From Acinetobacter baylyi DSM 14961 = CIP 107474 (GTDB taxonomy: Bacteria > Pseudomonadota > Gammaproteobacteria > Pseudomonadales > Moraxellaceae): 64,000 nt of DNA. A program made the position numbers and the translations under genes. The stretch is from contig NZ_KB849628.1 of assembly GCF_000368685.1 (NCBI RefSeq), forward strand, positions 981,907 to 1,045,906, given 5' to 3'. The notes beneath the pieces are model-generated. The model was not told the origin of the DNA, ran no database searches, and was given only the letters and a program-made list of their open reading frames with translations. Positions within the stretch are counted from its first letter, which is position 1. Each line of letters begins with the position of its first letter. Positions 46,224 to 55,220 of the stretch are shown here, in pieces.

Positions 46224-48092
46224 TTATAAAAGGATATTCGCTGGATAAGGCGTATTATCCTGTATCAAATCATAATAGGTTTGATCTGAGAAAAAACCAT
46301 CAGGATATTGAGCATCAATGGTAATTGAATCAAACATCACTTGAGGATACGCCCAAACTAACTGTTTCATGATCATGGACGCTTCATTATTTTTAACATC
46401 GCCTAACACCCTTTGCCAAATAGGCAATCGATAAGGTTTGGTGGCATCAAAACCATAAATATAAGCAATTTGCGCATCAGGTACAAAGCCAGCTAAATAT
46501 CCGACTTTATTGGAGGGATAAGCAAGCTCAGTCTGAGGAATCTGTTGAATAGCCAAATGCGTCAGATCCAGTCGGGCTTGCAAAATCCAGTCGTAGGCTT
46601 CTGTCATCACAAAATCAAAATTTGGATAAGCATAATATGATTCGGGATAGTTAATCTGCGTCATTAAGGTAGCAGGATCAGTATTAATCGAAGGTAGAAA
46701 AATTAAAGGCCCTACTTCTGCATCTGGATACTGTGCTTTTAGATGACTTCGAATATTTTGACAGGTTTGTCCCAGTTTCTGCTTTAACCAAAGTTTAAAT
46801 TCATCATAAGGCGTACCTGACTTAGTCATGGCTTCTGTAATTGTACCTAAATCAGGGGCATACAATCCAGTTTCGTCATGAAAAGCCAATCGTGTTGCAT
46901 AATCATAAACACATGGGAGATTGCTAGAATTGTTATACCACCACCACGGTTCTCCAATTTGCATCACCACATCACATCCACCTACTGTCAATGTGCTGGC
47001 AAATTCCTGAAATACCTGATCCAAATATGCCATGGCATTGACATGACACGGACTGAAGAAATAACTTGGCGGGGTATAACCCGTTTGCCCCAATTGATCA
47101 TTCCAGTCTTTTTGCGCCCAATATTCATTGGCTGCCAGCGAATACATTTCAAAACTGATTCCAAATACAGGACGATATGCAGCAACATGTAGTGCTGTAC
47201 TAAAAAACTGATGCCATTTAGACGCACAAGGATTGACTACACTCATTCCTGTATTCAATGGATCTGGAATTTGCCATTTCTGCACAGAACTGTCCCAATA
47301 CATTTCGGGATAACGCGACATTCCACAATAATGGTTAATCATTCCCTGATAGCCCAGAGCAGTCAAATTATCGACTATCCGCTGTGGATTCAGATCATAA
47401 TGATCATCATAGCTGGTACATATGCCTAGCTGATGTGGCGCTACAACAACTTGTTGCAAGGACAATGTTGAATTTGAACCCGTCACAATCGAATTTGTTA
47501 ATCTCAAATAACCATCTTCTGGTGTCGCTAAGGCGATATTGCTATCTGGGTTGGAGATATGACTTGATGTAAATCCTGAAAAAAAGATCCTGCGAATATT
47601 GGTTACAGGAAATGCCTGATCTGCATTAAATCCTGCTTTTACAGTATTCCAGTCAATCTGGATATGAGCGGCTCTGGCATCGGGATGATTTGCATAATTA
47701 AATAGTGCGATATATGCCGTATGTTGCTGATTATTTTCCTCATAAATGACAGTCAATGTTAATGCAAGTGATGAATTGTTGAATACTGGCATACTCGAAG
47801 ATACTGCAAGATCAAAATCCCAAACCATTCCTGAATAATCGAATTGAGTTTCGTAGGCGAGCAAGGCATGATCCTTGACATCCTCAGAATCCCAAATAAT
47901 CCCCACCAGATCATGACTCATTCGTGATCGAAATACAGCTTCAAAGCCATTTTCGAAATTCGTGATCGCAAATGACATGGTTTGCGGCCCTTCGACACGC
48001 CAGTATTTGGAGGCAAATCTTGGGATTGTTGTGGTATTTATCGTTAAGGTTGGTTGCCCTGATTCCAGGCTGTTTTCTGTTGTATCACTCAT
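46224..48092 (-). CDS. Large protein with a glycoside-hydrolase-like TIM-barrel region, function unknown
   Basis: 622 residues from the ATG at 48092; a GTG three codons upstream is an alternative. No signal peptide. The N-terminal 220 residues look beta-rich (carbohydrate-binding-like). From about residue 230 (LGICTSYDDHYDLNPQRIVD) the strand-helix rhythm is TIM-barrel-like, with candidate acids in VVMQIGEPWWWYN and FDFVMTEAYDWIL, the pattern of retaining glycosidases. Tyr and Trp are abundant. Stands alone between two regulators; might also be a phage-tail-derived barrel. Family not recognised. Confidence 0.6.
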   Translation of the reverse strand: MSDTTENSLESGQPTLTINTTTIPRFASKYWRVEGPQTMSFAITNFENGFEAVFRSRMSHDLVGIIWDSEDVKDHALLAYETQFDYSGMVWDFDLAVSSSMPVFNNSSLALTLTVIYEENNQQHTAYIALFNYANHPDARAAHIQIDWNTVKAGFNADQAFPVTNIRRIFFSGFTSSHISNPDSNIALATPEDGYLRLTNSIVTGSNSTLSLQQVVVAPHQLGICTSYDDHYDLNPQRIVDNLTALGYQGMINHYCGMSRYPEMYWDSSVQKWQIPDPLNTGMSVVNPCASKWHQFFSTALHVAAYRPVFGISFEMYSLAANEYWAQKDWNDQLGQTGYTPPSYFFSPCHVNAMAYLDQVFQEFASTLTVGGCDVVMQIGEPWWWYNNSSNLPCVYDYATRLAFHDETGLYAPDLGTITEAMTKSGTPYDEFKLWLKQKLGQTCQNIRSHLKAQYPDAEVGPLIFLPSINTDPATLMTQINYPESYYAYPNFDFVMTEAYDWILQARLDLTHLAIQQIPQTELAYPSNKVGYLAGFVPDAQIAYIYGFDATKPYRLPIWQRVLGDVKNNEASMIMKQLVWAYPQVMFDSITIDAQYPDGFFSDQTYYDLIQDNTPYPANILL

Positions 48093-48268
48093 ATTTTTCA
48101 CCGTTCAAAAGATTTATTTTTTGTACTCTATTCAGTTGAACAAACCATTTTTTTCATTCAACCATTTTTACTGTCTAAAATAGAAAGTTTAATTATCACG
48201 ATCTTTCATCAAGAAATAATGTTGTTATCGGCGTATTTTTGTATCGGTATTATCATTAAGATCGTCAT

Positions 48269-49225
48269 TTAATATCTGCTTTTATCTCCCTGAAAAAACG
48301 ATGATAAATTTGGCTCCTGTGCCAGTTTTTCTGCCAAAAATTGAATCAATACACTGAGCTTAGGAGGTAAATGCCGAGTGGGTGGATAAAGCAACCATGC
48401 ATCGCCACTATAATAAGTTTTGAAGTACCAGTCTGGCAAAACCTGAATCAAATCTCCAGACTCAAGCGCATGACGAGCCACGAAATATGGCAAACTGGCA
48501 ATACCAAGATGCTTGAGTGCAGCATCCAGACGGATTCCAGTATGATTGGCCGAATAGCGTCCTTTCACAGCAACTGTAATGCTTTTACTGCCCTGCTGGA
48601 ATTTCCATTTTGAATCACTTGGTTGCTCACCTAAATAGATACACGCATGTTGTTTTAAATCATGTGGATGCTCTGGAGTTCCATGCATAGCAAGATATTC
48701 AGGCGTAGCACAGAGCAAATGCCCTATTTCAATTAGCCGTCTCCCCATTAAACCGCCTGGAGGCTGATCTGTAATCCTGATCGCCAAATCAACGCCATCA
48801 TCAATAAAATCAACATAACGATCTTCTAATAACATCTGTACATCAATTTTAGGATAACGCTGCAAAAACTCAGGCATGTGAGGATGAATCATAAAATGCC
48901 CAACCGCTTTAGGCACACTCATCCGCACGGTACCTTGAGGTTCTGCATGAAACTGCCCTGAACTTTGCATAACTGCCTGTGCAGCATTGACCATATCCAG
49001 ACAGTTTTCATAAATCTGCTGTCCACTTTCGCTTAAACGTAATTTTCGGGTTGTACGTTGTAATAACCGTGTTCCAAGTGCTTTTTCGAGTCTGGAAATG
49101 GCTCGGCTCACTGCCGATGGTGTGCTTCCCATCTGACGTGATGTTTCTGAAAAACTACCTGTTTCGACAACTTTCACAAAAATCGCCATTTCCTGTAAAA
49201 GATGAATACCTTGATTTGTGCTCAT
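48269..49225 (-). CDS. LysR-family transcriptional regulator
   Basis: 318 residues. HTH in residues 8-65 (FVKVVETGSFSETSRQMGST, PSAVSRAISRLEKALGTRLL, QRTTRKLRLSESG), then a CrgA/DsdC-like effector domain. It diverges from the LysE-type exporter at 49315 with a 90-base gap, so it probably regulates that gene. Complete. Confidence 0.9.
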   Translation of the reverse strand: MSTNQGIHLLQEMAIFVKVVETGSFSETSRQMGSTPSAVSRAISRLEKALGTRLLQRTTRKLRLSESGQQIYENCLDMVNAAQAVMQSSGQFHAEPQGTVRMSVPKAVGHFMIHPHMPEFLQRYPKIDVQMLLEDRYVDFIDDGVDLAIRITDQPPGGLMGRRLIEIGHLLCATPEYLAMHGTPEHPHDLKQHACIYLGEQPSDSKWKFQQGSKSITVAVKGRYSANHTGIRLDAALKHLGIASLPYFVARHALESGDLIQVLPDWYFKTYYSGDAWLLYPPTRHLPPKLSVLIQFLAEKLAQEPNLSSFFQGDKSRY

Positions 49226-49314
49226 GACGCAAAAATGATTTGATTTTTTACTAGATTATCACCATTGCATTACTTTCTTAAACTATTGGAAGAATTATTG
49301 TTAGGGCTGAATCG

Positions 49315-49956
49315 ATGCTTGCTCAATACTGGCCAGAGTTTTTAAGTTTGGCAATTGTCCATTTTCTTGCGGTCATTTTACCTGGACCAGACTTTGCGAT
49401 TACGGTTCGACAAAGCATGCGTTATGGTCATGTCATTGGATGTCTTACTGCATTGGGCATTGGTCTGGGCATTTCTGTACATGTACTGTATACCCTGATT
49501 GGTATCGGGTTATTTATTCAAAAACATGAATGGCTGATGTTTGGTTTTAAAATTGCAGGTGCAGCTTACTTGTGCTATCTGGGGTGGACACTTTTAAAAA
49601 GCCAGGGTTCAGCTCAACCTGCGATGTGGGAAGAAGACATAATGCCAAAAGATTCCATAAGTAAATTCAAGGCATTGAGTACAGGATTTATGACCAATGC
49701 ACTGAATCCCAAAGCGACTGTTTTTTTTCTTGCAATTTTTACCAGTTTGGTCAGTGCACAAACCCCATTAAAAATTCAAATTTTCTATGGTGTCTGGATG
49801 TGTATGGTCAATGCAGTATGGTTCATATTGGTCAGTTTGCTTTTTTCTCAAAGCAGGATTCGTCAGGCATTTTTAAAGAAAGAATCTTTGATTGAACGAA
49901 GCATTGGAGTAGTGTTACTCGGAATGGCCTGCAAATTAGTTTTTACTTCAATCTGA
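49315..49956 (+). CDS. LysE/RhtB-family amino-acid exporter
   Basis: 213 residues with five to six hydrophobic segments. The family signature lies near the start: LAVILPGPDFAITVRQSMRY (residues 19-38), followed by GIGLGISVHVLYTLIGIGL and LNPKATVFFLAIF. Exports amino acids or related small molecules through the inner membrane. Divergent from the LysR gene, which is the common arrangement for such exporters. Confidence 0.9.
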   Translation: MLAQYWPEFLSLAIVHFLAVILPGPDFAITVRQSMRYGHVIGCLTALGIGLGISVHVLYTLIGIGLFIQKHEWLMFGFKIAGAAYLCYLGWTLLKSQGSAQPAMWEEDIMPKDSISKFKALSTGFMTNALNPKATVFFLAIFTSLVSAQTPLKIQIFYGVWMCMVNAVWFILVSLLFSQSRIRQAFLKKESLIERSIGVVLLGMACKLVFTSI

Positions 49957-50107
49957 TAGCAGTAATCCCAATTCTATAAGTTGATCTAAGTACTTTAATC
50001 CTCTCTTGGATCGCCTGATCCAGTGGTTTTGTTGACCGAACGATCATTGAGTTTGCAAGAATTTATCTCTAGAGTTAAATGCATTGCAGATCATTGTGAC
50101 CATCATT

Positions 50108-50806
50108 ATGCGCAAAAGAATGTTTCCAATTACACTGATCATATCTCTAAGCATTGGGTTGATCAGCTTTCAAACTTACGCCGAGCCTACCCTCAGCGAC
50201 ATCAAACAAATGGCGGCACAAGGCAAATCTACGGCACAATATCATCTTGGCATGATGTATTTAAGTGGTGAACAAGGCGTCACCAAAGATACAACTCAGG
50301 CGCTTAAATGGCTCACGCTTGCCGATCAAAATGGTAGCGTAGGTGCTAAATATAGCTTGGGTTTGATGTATATGACAGGAACGGGGGTATCTCAAAATCA
50401 ATCCACTGCATTTGAATGGTTCAGTAAAGCTGCAAAGTTTGGACATGCTCAAGCACAATATACCGTCGGACGCATGTACAGTGAAGGTGTAGGCGTTGAA
50501 AAAAATATGCCTCAAGCATTTGAATGGATTCAAAAAGCAGCGTTGCAGGGTTATCCTCCTGCGGAATTTAGTCTGGGCTTAATGTACAACGATGGCCGTG
50601 GTGTTGCCCAGAATAAACAGCAAGCCATCAAGTGGTATACTCAAGCCGCAGAACATCAGCAAAGTAATGCTCAATATAACCTTGGCATCATGTATCTGAA
50701 CGGCGAAGGGACTTCTAAAAACCCACCTCTAGCCAAAAAATGGTTACAACGCGCTGCCAATGCAGGCGATCAAGATGCAAAAGATGTATTAAAAGGATTA
50801 AAATGA
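50108..50806 (+). CDS. Secreted Sel1-repeat protein
   Basis: 232 residues from the ATG at 50108, chosen because a signal peptide follows (RKRMFPITLIISLSIGLISF, cleaved near TYAEP). The rest is five to six Sel1 repeats of about 36 residues, each of the form AxYxLGxMYxxGxGVxxNxxxAxxWxxxAA. Sel1 proteins form helical superhelices for protein binding. Probably periplasmic. No operon partner. Confidence 0.9.
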   Translation: MRKRMFPITLIISLSIGLISFQTYAEPTLSDIKQMAAQGKSTAQYHLGMMYLSGEQGVTKDTTQALKWLTLADQNGSVGAKYSLGLMYMTGTGVSQNQSTAFEWFSKAAKFGHAQAQYTVGRMYSEGVGVEKNMPQAFEWIQKAALQGYPPAEFSLGLMYNDGRGVAQNKQQAIKWYTQAAEHQQSNAQYNLGIMYLNGEGTSKNPPLAKKWLQRAANAGDQDAKDVLKGLK

Positions 50807-50881
50807 CATGCACTGAATCAAGATAATATGTCGGATCTAGTGATCTGCTGTCAGCCGAGTTATCCATGTACTTGTTTCAGT

Positions 50882-51727
50882 TTAAGCCCAAATCACCATA
50901 ATCGCGGCAACGATAACAAGCCATAAGCCTAGATGATCTGTTTTTGCCAGTTTTTCTTTAAAGAAAAATGCCGAAATGAGTAAGCTAAATAAAATTTCAA
51001 CCTGCCCTAGGGTCTTTACAATCGCGACGGTTTGCATACTCATGGCACTAAACCAGCCTAATGATGCCAGAAAACTACACACGCTGACCTTGAAGGTCAG
51101 GCCAATTCTCTGCCACATATGGTATAGGGTATGTCGACTAAAAAGCCCAAGATACAACAGCATGATCACGCATTGAAAACTGATCAGACTGCACAGTACC
51201 CATGCTGCCCGATGTAAAAATGGCAACATGCCAAGTTCTAAACTGGCTTCACGCACCAGTAATGATGTAATGGCAAAGCAAAGACCACTTCCCAAACCAA
51301 TTATCAAAGTTTTAAATGAAAGCTCACTGTGCTGGCGACCTTTACTCAGTAAAAATACCGCGACCGCACCAATTGAAACCCCGACCCAGCCCCATGCCGT
51401 TAAATGCTCTTGTAAAAATAACACCCCGACCAAAGCTGCCAAAATGGCTTCACTTTTGGCAAGCCCTACACCAATGGCATAATTTTTCTGCTGAAACAGT
51501 TTAACCATCAACGCGGTGGCATAAATCTGACTAATACCCGCAATCACAATATACAGCCAAAATTTGTGAGAAAAACTGACATGCACCGTAACAGGTTGCT
51601 GGCTATACAAAAAAGCCAGATAGCTAAATGCAAATATAGGAGAGAATAAAAATCGCGCTAAGGTGGTCCCATAGATATCGACGCTTGTACTCAATTGCTT
51701 TTGAAATGCATTACGCCATGCCTGCAT
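50882..51727 (-). CDS. EamA/DMT-superfamily transporter
   Basis: 281 residues with about nine or ten hydrophobic segments in two related halves, the EamA pattern (for example AILAALVGVLFLQEHLTAWG in the first half and EILFSLLISAFFFKEKLAKTD in the second, both before the terminal helix of each repeat). Inner-membrane metabolite exporter, substrate unknown. Convergent with the Sel1 gene, 75 bases apart. Confidence 0.88.
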   Translation of the reverse strand: MQAWRNAFQKQLSTSVDIYGTTLARFLFSPIFAFSYLAFLYSQQPVTVHVSFSHKFWLYIVIAGISQIYATALMVKLFQQKNYAIGVGLAKSEAILAALVGVLFLQEHLTAWGWVGVSIGAVAVFLLSKGRQHSELSFKTLIIGLGSGLCFAITSLLVREASLELGMLPFLHRAAWVLCSLISFQCVIMLLYLGLFSRHTLYHMWQRIGLTFKVSVCSFLASLGWFSAMSMQTVAIVKTLGQVEILFSLLISAFFFKEKLAKTDHLGLWLVIVAAIMVIWA

Positions 51728-51902
51728 AAATAAATGCCGCCATCAGCGTAAATAAAATCCAGATGATCGTCATAGAGCGATACGCAAATCAAAAAAACAG
51801 TGTAATTTACTGGATTATGCAAAAATTTTCGAGCATCATTTAAACGTTTTGAGTCAAATCACGAAAGTCACTCATTTCCAAATTTAATTCGTTTCACAAA
51901 AA

Positions 51903-51924
51903 AACCTGCCACTTAGAGCAGGTT
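51903..51924 (-). terminator. Terminator of the alpha/beta hydrolase gene
   Basis: AACCTGC and GCAGGTT form a perfect 7-base-pair stem with an 8-base loop; on the minus strand it is followed by seven T residues. It lies 52 bases after the hydrolase stop. Confidence 0.85.
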
Positions 51925-51975
51925 GATGAGATTGAAATGAAAGTCTAAAACGAAGAAATGGCTAGAACATCACCA

Positions 51976-52845
51976 TTAAAAACGATCTAGCGAGTGAGTA
52001 GCGCCCAAGAAATCAAGTAAATCCTGTGCGACACGTACTTGTTGAGTCGCTAGCACACCATGTGGCTCTCCTTCATATTCAATGAGAATTGCACTTGGAA
52101 TTGCTTTTTTCACAGCGTGTGCAGTGATACCAATTGGAACGGTTTTATCCGCTGTGCCATGAATGACCAATACGGGTACAGTAAACGCAGCCAAATCAGG
52201 TCTAAAATCGGTATAGGCAAATGCTCTGACACAATCGACTGTGGCTTTCAGGCTGGCCTGCATTGCGACTTGCGTATTCCATTTTATAAACTCATCACTG
52301 ACCGCATGGCTTAATAAGCTGACACCGTAAAAATCTTTAAAGAAATCATTAAAGAATTTAGGGCGTTCATCGAGAATACCTTCAATCATACCCTGAAAAA
52401 CGGAACCGTCTACGCCTTCTGGATGATCATCGGTTTTTAATAAAAATGGCACCACAGACGAAATTAATGCCACTTGTTTAATGTCTTTGGCTTGGTAACG
52501 GCTTAAATAACGTGCAATTTCACCACCGCCCATCGAGAAACCAACTAAGGTTACATTGCTGAGTTGTTTGTCTTCAATCACGCCGCGCAAATCATCTGCA
52601 AAAGTATCGTAGTCATAGCCAGACCAGGTCTGTTCTGAACGACCAAAACCACGTCGATCATAACTAATCACCCGATAACCCGCCTCTACCAATTTAATGG
52701 CAATCCAATCCCAGCTATCTGATGACAATGGCCAACCATGAATAAGCACAACTGGTTCACCTTGTCCCCAGTCTTTCACATATAACTTTGCCTTATTTTT
52801 TGTGTTTTCTAATGTTGTCTTGTATTCATTTTCATAAAGTGACAT
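51976..52845 (-). CDS. Alpha/beta hydrolase (non-heme chloroperoxidase/arylesterase type)
   Basis: 289 residues from the ATG at 52845, chosen for AAGGAA just upstream; an in-frame start at 52884 is rejected. Oxyanion region VVLIHGWPLSSDSWD, nucleophile elbow LVGFSMGGGEIARYLSRY (Ser), Asp in VLVIHGTADKTVPI and His in EGEPHGVLAT give the full triad. The pattern matches cofactor-free haloperoxidase/arylesterase enzymes. Alone in its operon. Natural substrate unknown. Confidence 0.92.
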   Translation of the reverse strand: MSLYENEYKTTLENTKNKAKLYVKDWGQGEPVVLIHGWPLSSDSWDWIAIKLVEAGYRVISYDRRGFGRSEQTWSGYDYDTFADDLRGVIEDKQLSNVTLVGFSMGGGEIARYLSRYQAKDIKQVALISSVVPFLLKTDDHPEGVDGSVFQGMIEGILDERPKFFNDFFKDFYGVSLLSHAVSDEFIKWNTQVAMQASLKATVDCVRAFAYTDFRPDLAAFTVPVLVIHGTADKTVPIGITAHAVKKAIPSAILIEYEGEPHGVLATQQVRVAQDLLDFLGATHSLDRF

Positions 52846-53196
52846 ATATTTTCCTTGGAATAAGATCAAGCATGGGTCTATCAATCTAAAACCGAATCGT
52901 CATTTCAAGTGAAGGTTTAATGTTTAGATTTTATACAGCACGTGAGCCTTTGTAAGTATTCCGTGAATCAAAAAAATGATAATCCCCAAAACTTAAACTT
53001 CATATCAGGCTAAATGCCTAACAATTTGCGCTTTATCGTGAGAAAGTTTATGTATCTATATTTAAATAAAATTACATATTTAAAGGAAAACCAACGTTTT
53101 GTTGCGCGAGCACATTATTTGTATAACAGCTTGGTTCTATTTGAGCATTTTGATCAATGATAACTTAGCTGCATCATTAATAAGAACAGAACACTC
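52846..53196. other. Gene-free stretch
   Basis: 351 AT-rich bases between the hydrolase start and a small rightward gene. No repeat or RNA recognised. It marks the left side of the 53.2-56.5 kb accessory island. Confidence 0.45.
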
Positions 53197-53376
53197 ATGA
53201 AAACTGAAATGACCAAACAACTTCCCTCTATTATGGCGATGTGGACTTTTTTAAATGAAAACTTGCATTTCAAACTTTCTAAATTTGAGTTTGTTGAAGG
53301 TGGCATCAAGGTTATTTACTTTACCAACCAAGCTTTAGAGTCGACTCATGTAGAATCGCCTAAAAGATTTTCCTAA
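53197..53376 (+). CDS. Small hypothetical protein
   Basis: 59 residues: TEMTKQLPSIMAMWTFLNEN, then FKLSKFEFVEGGIKVIYFTN, ending PKRFS. Looks like a compact alpha/beta protein, no family recognised. No good ribosome site is seen, and the last 17 bases overlap the convergent gene at 53360. Real but uncertain. Confidence 0.4.
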   Translation: MKTEMTKQLPSIMAMWTFLNENLHFKLSKFEFVEGGIKVIYFTNQALESTHVESPKRFS

Positions 53377-53560
53377 GCTGTCGGTTACGTTTGATTAATC
53401 CTAAAATTCGTTTGCGCTCCTGAATTTCAATTTCTTCGACATTCAGGAGTTGTTCTAATGCTTGGATGTCTAGTCCACTGTTTTCAATAAGAATAGCATC
53501 CATTTCTACAGTCCAAGTAATTTGCGAAACAAACTTTGCTTGCTTAAAGTGATTTCTCAT
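53360..53560 (-). CDS. Small SANT/Myb-like helix-turn-helix protein
   Basis: 66 residues. The core ITWTVEMDAILIENSGLDIQ, then ALEQLLNVEEIEIQERKRIL and GLIKRNRQL, has the Trp-initiated three-helix spacing of SANT/Myb or GcrA-like DNA-binding domains that end in an arginine-rich tail. Such small proteins are common in accessory regions of Acinetobacter. Convergent with and slightly overlapping the 53197 gene. Confidence 0.5.
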   Translation of the reverse strand: MRNHFKQAKFVSQITWTVEMDAILIENSGLDIQALEQLLNVEEIEIQERKRILGLIKRNRQLRKIF

Positions 53561-53683
53561 GAATACGCTAAATTTCTCATCAAAGTAAGTTTTAATTTTA
53601 TCCTGATTTAAAAAATCATATGAATCTTATTTGTAGTCATACTCTTAAAATGTACACGTTAGAAGATTCATGAGATGGCTTGT

Positions 53684-53751
53684 TGTACGTTTTGACGTAC
53701 ATTGTTTTAAGGATTTTGCGGCTTGGCGCTGATCACGTTTTTTCTTATGAT
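53684..53751 (+). promoter_or_regulatory. Promoter and upstream palindrome of sRNA copy 1
   Basis: An 18-base near-palindrome (TGTACG-TTTTGA-CGTACA, 53684-53701) lies upstream of a -35 box TTGGCG (53723-53728), a 17-base spacer and a -10 box TATGAT (53746-53751). The same boxes with the same spacing occur in copies 2 and 3. The palindrome is also present in copy 2. Confidence 0.7.
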
Positions 53752-53757
53752 GAACTC

Positions 53758-53890
53758 ATACAGGAACAGGACGTTCCAAAACATAAAACAAAAATCATAA
53801 GTTTAAGCATCAGGATGTGAGGTACGACAGGAGTTATACCTAGCAATGAAATACGAAAAAAGCCCAACAGGATGTTGGGCTTTTTTTATG
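53758..53890 (+). ncRNA. Repeated small RNA, copy 1
   Basis: About 130 bases from the predicted start to the end of the terminator. Conserved parts are the hairpin GGAACAGGACGTTCC, GCATCAGGATGTGAG and TACGACAGGAGTTATACC, then a strong terminator (AGCCCAAC / GTTGGGCT plus T-run, 53860-53887). No open frame of note. It resembles from memory the multicopy group I (C4-like) sRNAs reported in A. baumannii; this was not checked. Confidence 0.75.
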
Positions 53891-53994
53891 CTTGATGAGT
53901 AACTTTATTTGTTATTTAAATTTTTAGGCATAAAAAATCCCGTCGGATGACAGGAATTTTCAAACCAGCGGATAGCTGTTTTGTCGTGTGCGGC

Positions 53995-54138
53995 TTAGGC
54001 AAGCTTACTGTTAAATTGCTTGCCAAGGCATTTGGTACACGGAGGTAAACGATCTGTACCAATTTCTAAGTAAACGCGATGTCCGCATTGGACACAAAAA
54101 TAGAAGCCTGTTCCAGGTTTTTCGCCAGCAGTAACCAT
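53995..54138 (-). CDS. Small zinc-ribbon protein
   Basis: 47 residues with GGAGAA upstream of the ATG: VTAGEKPGTGFYFCVQCGHR, then TDRLPPCTKCLGKQF. Two CxxC pairs (CVQC and CTKC) make a rubredoxin-like zinc ribbon. It lies in a different frame from a longer but unconvincing reading frame at the same place. It is convergent with sRNA copy 1. Function unknown. Confidence 0.75.
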   Translation of the reverse strand: MVTAGEKPGTGFYFCVQCGHRVYLEIGTDRLPPCTKCLGKQFNSKLA

Positions 54139-54248
54139 TTTTGTTCTCCATAGATTTTAGAAATGGTATATATACTATAGCGTGATACTTTTGATTATAT
54201 ATTGACCTTTCTGACAAACGGTCATGATTTAATAGCGAAGTGCAGCTT

Positions 54249-54316
54249 TGTACGTTTTGACGTACATTGTTTTAGGGATTTTGCGGATTGGTAGCTTGCT
54301 GCTCTAGGTCTATTCT
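54249..54316 (+). promoter_or_regulatory. Promoter and upstream palindrome of sRNA copy 2
   Basis: The same 18-base palindrome as in copy 1 (54249-54266), then -35 box TTGGTA (54288-54293), a 17-base spacer and -10 box TATTCT (54311-54316). The spacer sequence differs completely from copy 1 while the boxes are kept, which supports their function. Confidence 0.7.
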
Positions 54317-54322
54317 AAAGTC

Positions 54323-54453
54323 ATACAGGAACAGGATGTTCCGAAACATAAAACAACAACAATAAGTTTAAGCATCAGGACGTGAGGCACGACAGGAGTT
54401 ATACCTAGTAACGAAATACGAAAAAAGCCCAACAGGATGTTGGGGTTTTTTTT
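54323..54453 (+). ncRNA. Repeated small RNA, copy 2
   Basis: Closely matches copy 1 from CATACAGGAACAGG onward, with GGAACAGGATGTTCC, GCATCAGGACGTGAG and the ACGACAGGAGTTATACC block. The terminator stem is AGCCCAAC / GTTGGGG with one G-U-type change, then eight T. Convergent with the DUF2569 gene, whose stop is 31 bases away. Confidence 0.75.
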
Positions 54454-54483
54454 ATATTAATTACAGTAGATTTTATAAAATCT

Positions 54484-54963
54484 TTATTTTTCTACAAAAT
54501 TTACTTTTACTCTTTTTGAAAACATCATATATGGAATCCAAATCATTCCATAAAAAATACTTCTCATAAGCTCACTAGCAGTATCGCTATCAAAAATCTC
54601 TTCATTCGGTAAAATTAATTTTATTAATGATGCATCTATAAGAATAAAAATTATCATTGCAATACAAACTGATATAAAGACTTTAGGAAAAAGATAATGT
54701 TTCTTAAAGAATAAGTATAATAAAACAAAGGAAGTTAAGACAAAAATTGTATTAACTGTAATCTCCCCTAAAATATAATATATCCAAAGTGGATGATAAT
54801 ATACAGAGTCAACTGAAGTTAATGAATTAAATATCCCCTCTGAAAACATAGGATAGTAAGTCTGGTAACCCGTTACGATCAGCCTAATAGGAGAAACAAT
54901 TAAACCAAATCCAACTAATGTCAGCCACCCACCCAATCCTTTTAACTTATTAATATCATCCAT
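54484..54963 (-). CDS. DUF2569-family membrane protein
   Basis: 159 residues with four hydrophobic segments (about residues 12-30, 58-82, 90-112 and 135-150). GLGGWLTLVGFGLIVSPIRL near the start and MMFSKRVKVNFVEK at the end match the DUF2569 pattern. Inner membrane; function unknown. Strongly AT-rich compared with the prp genes, so probably acquired. Confidence 0.75.
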   Translation of the reverse strand: MDDINKLKGLGGWLTLVGFGLIVSPIRLIVTGYQTYYPMFSEGIFNSLTSVDSVYYHPLWIYYILGEITVNTIFVLTSFVLLYLFFKKHYLFPKVFISVCIAMIIFILIDASLIKLILPNEEIFDSDTASELMRSIFYGMIWIPYMMFSKRVKVNFVEK

Positions 54964-55022
54964 CGTAATTATTAAGTCTTAAGTATAAATATTAGTTATA
55001 TTATATTGAGATTAATTTTTCA

Positions 55023-55150
55023 ATAAACAAGCCACTTGATCATCTAAAATTCTTACGCAAAACGCTATAATACACCGCACGCTTCATATACCGAGACTTC
55101 TTCTCTATCTAAATGGCAAGTTACAGGCACTTCCAAAATTTCATTTTTTA
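55023..55150 (-). pseudogene. Degenerate duplicate of the acnD 3' end
   Basis: About 128 bases align with the last 43 codons of the intact acnD (56521-56650): shared blocks include CAAGCCACTTG, GCAAAACGCT, TATCTAAA, GGCAAGT and ACAGGCACTTCCA. Differences include small indels that break the frame. It sits 1.5 kb from the intact copy in the same orientation and ends where sRNA copy 3 upstream sequence begins. Confidence 0.85.
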
Positions 55151-55185
55151 CGATTTATCTTACACAGATTTAGGGATTTAGCGGA

Positions 55186-55214
55186 TTGGCGACACACCTC
55201 TTTTTTCCTATTAT
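55186..55214 (+). promoter_or_regulatory. Promoter of sRNA copy 3
   Basis: -35 box TTGGCG (55186-55191), 17-base spacer, -10 box TATTAT (55209-55214), as in copies 1 and 2. The 18-base upstream palindrome is not preserved here, so this copy may be regulated differently. Confidence 0.65.
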
Positions 55215-55220
55215 GAACTC

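Noticed and set aside
54011..54217. 68-codon leftward frame
   Set aside because: The real gene is the zinc-ribbon frame at 53995-54138, which has a ribosome site and CxxC pairs.
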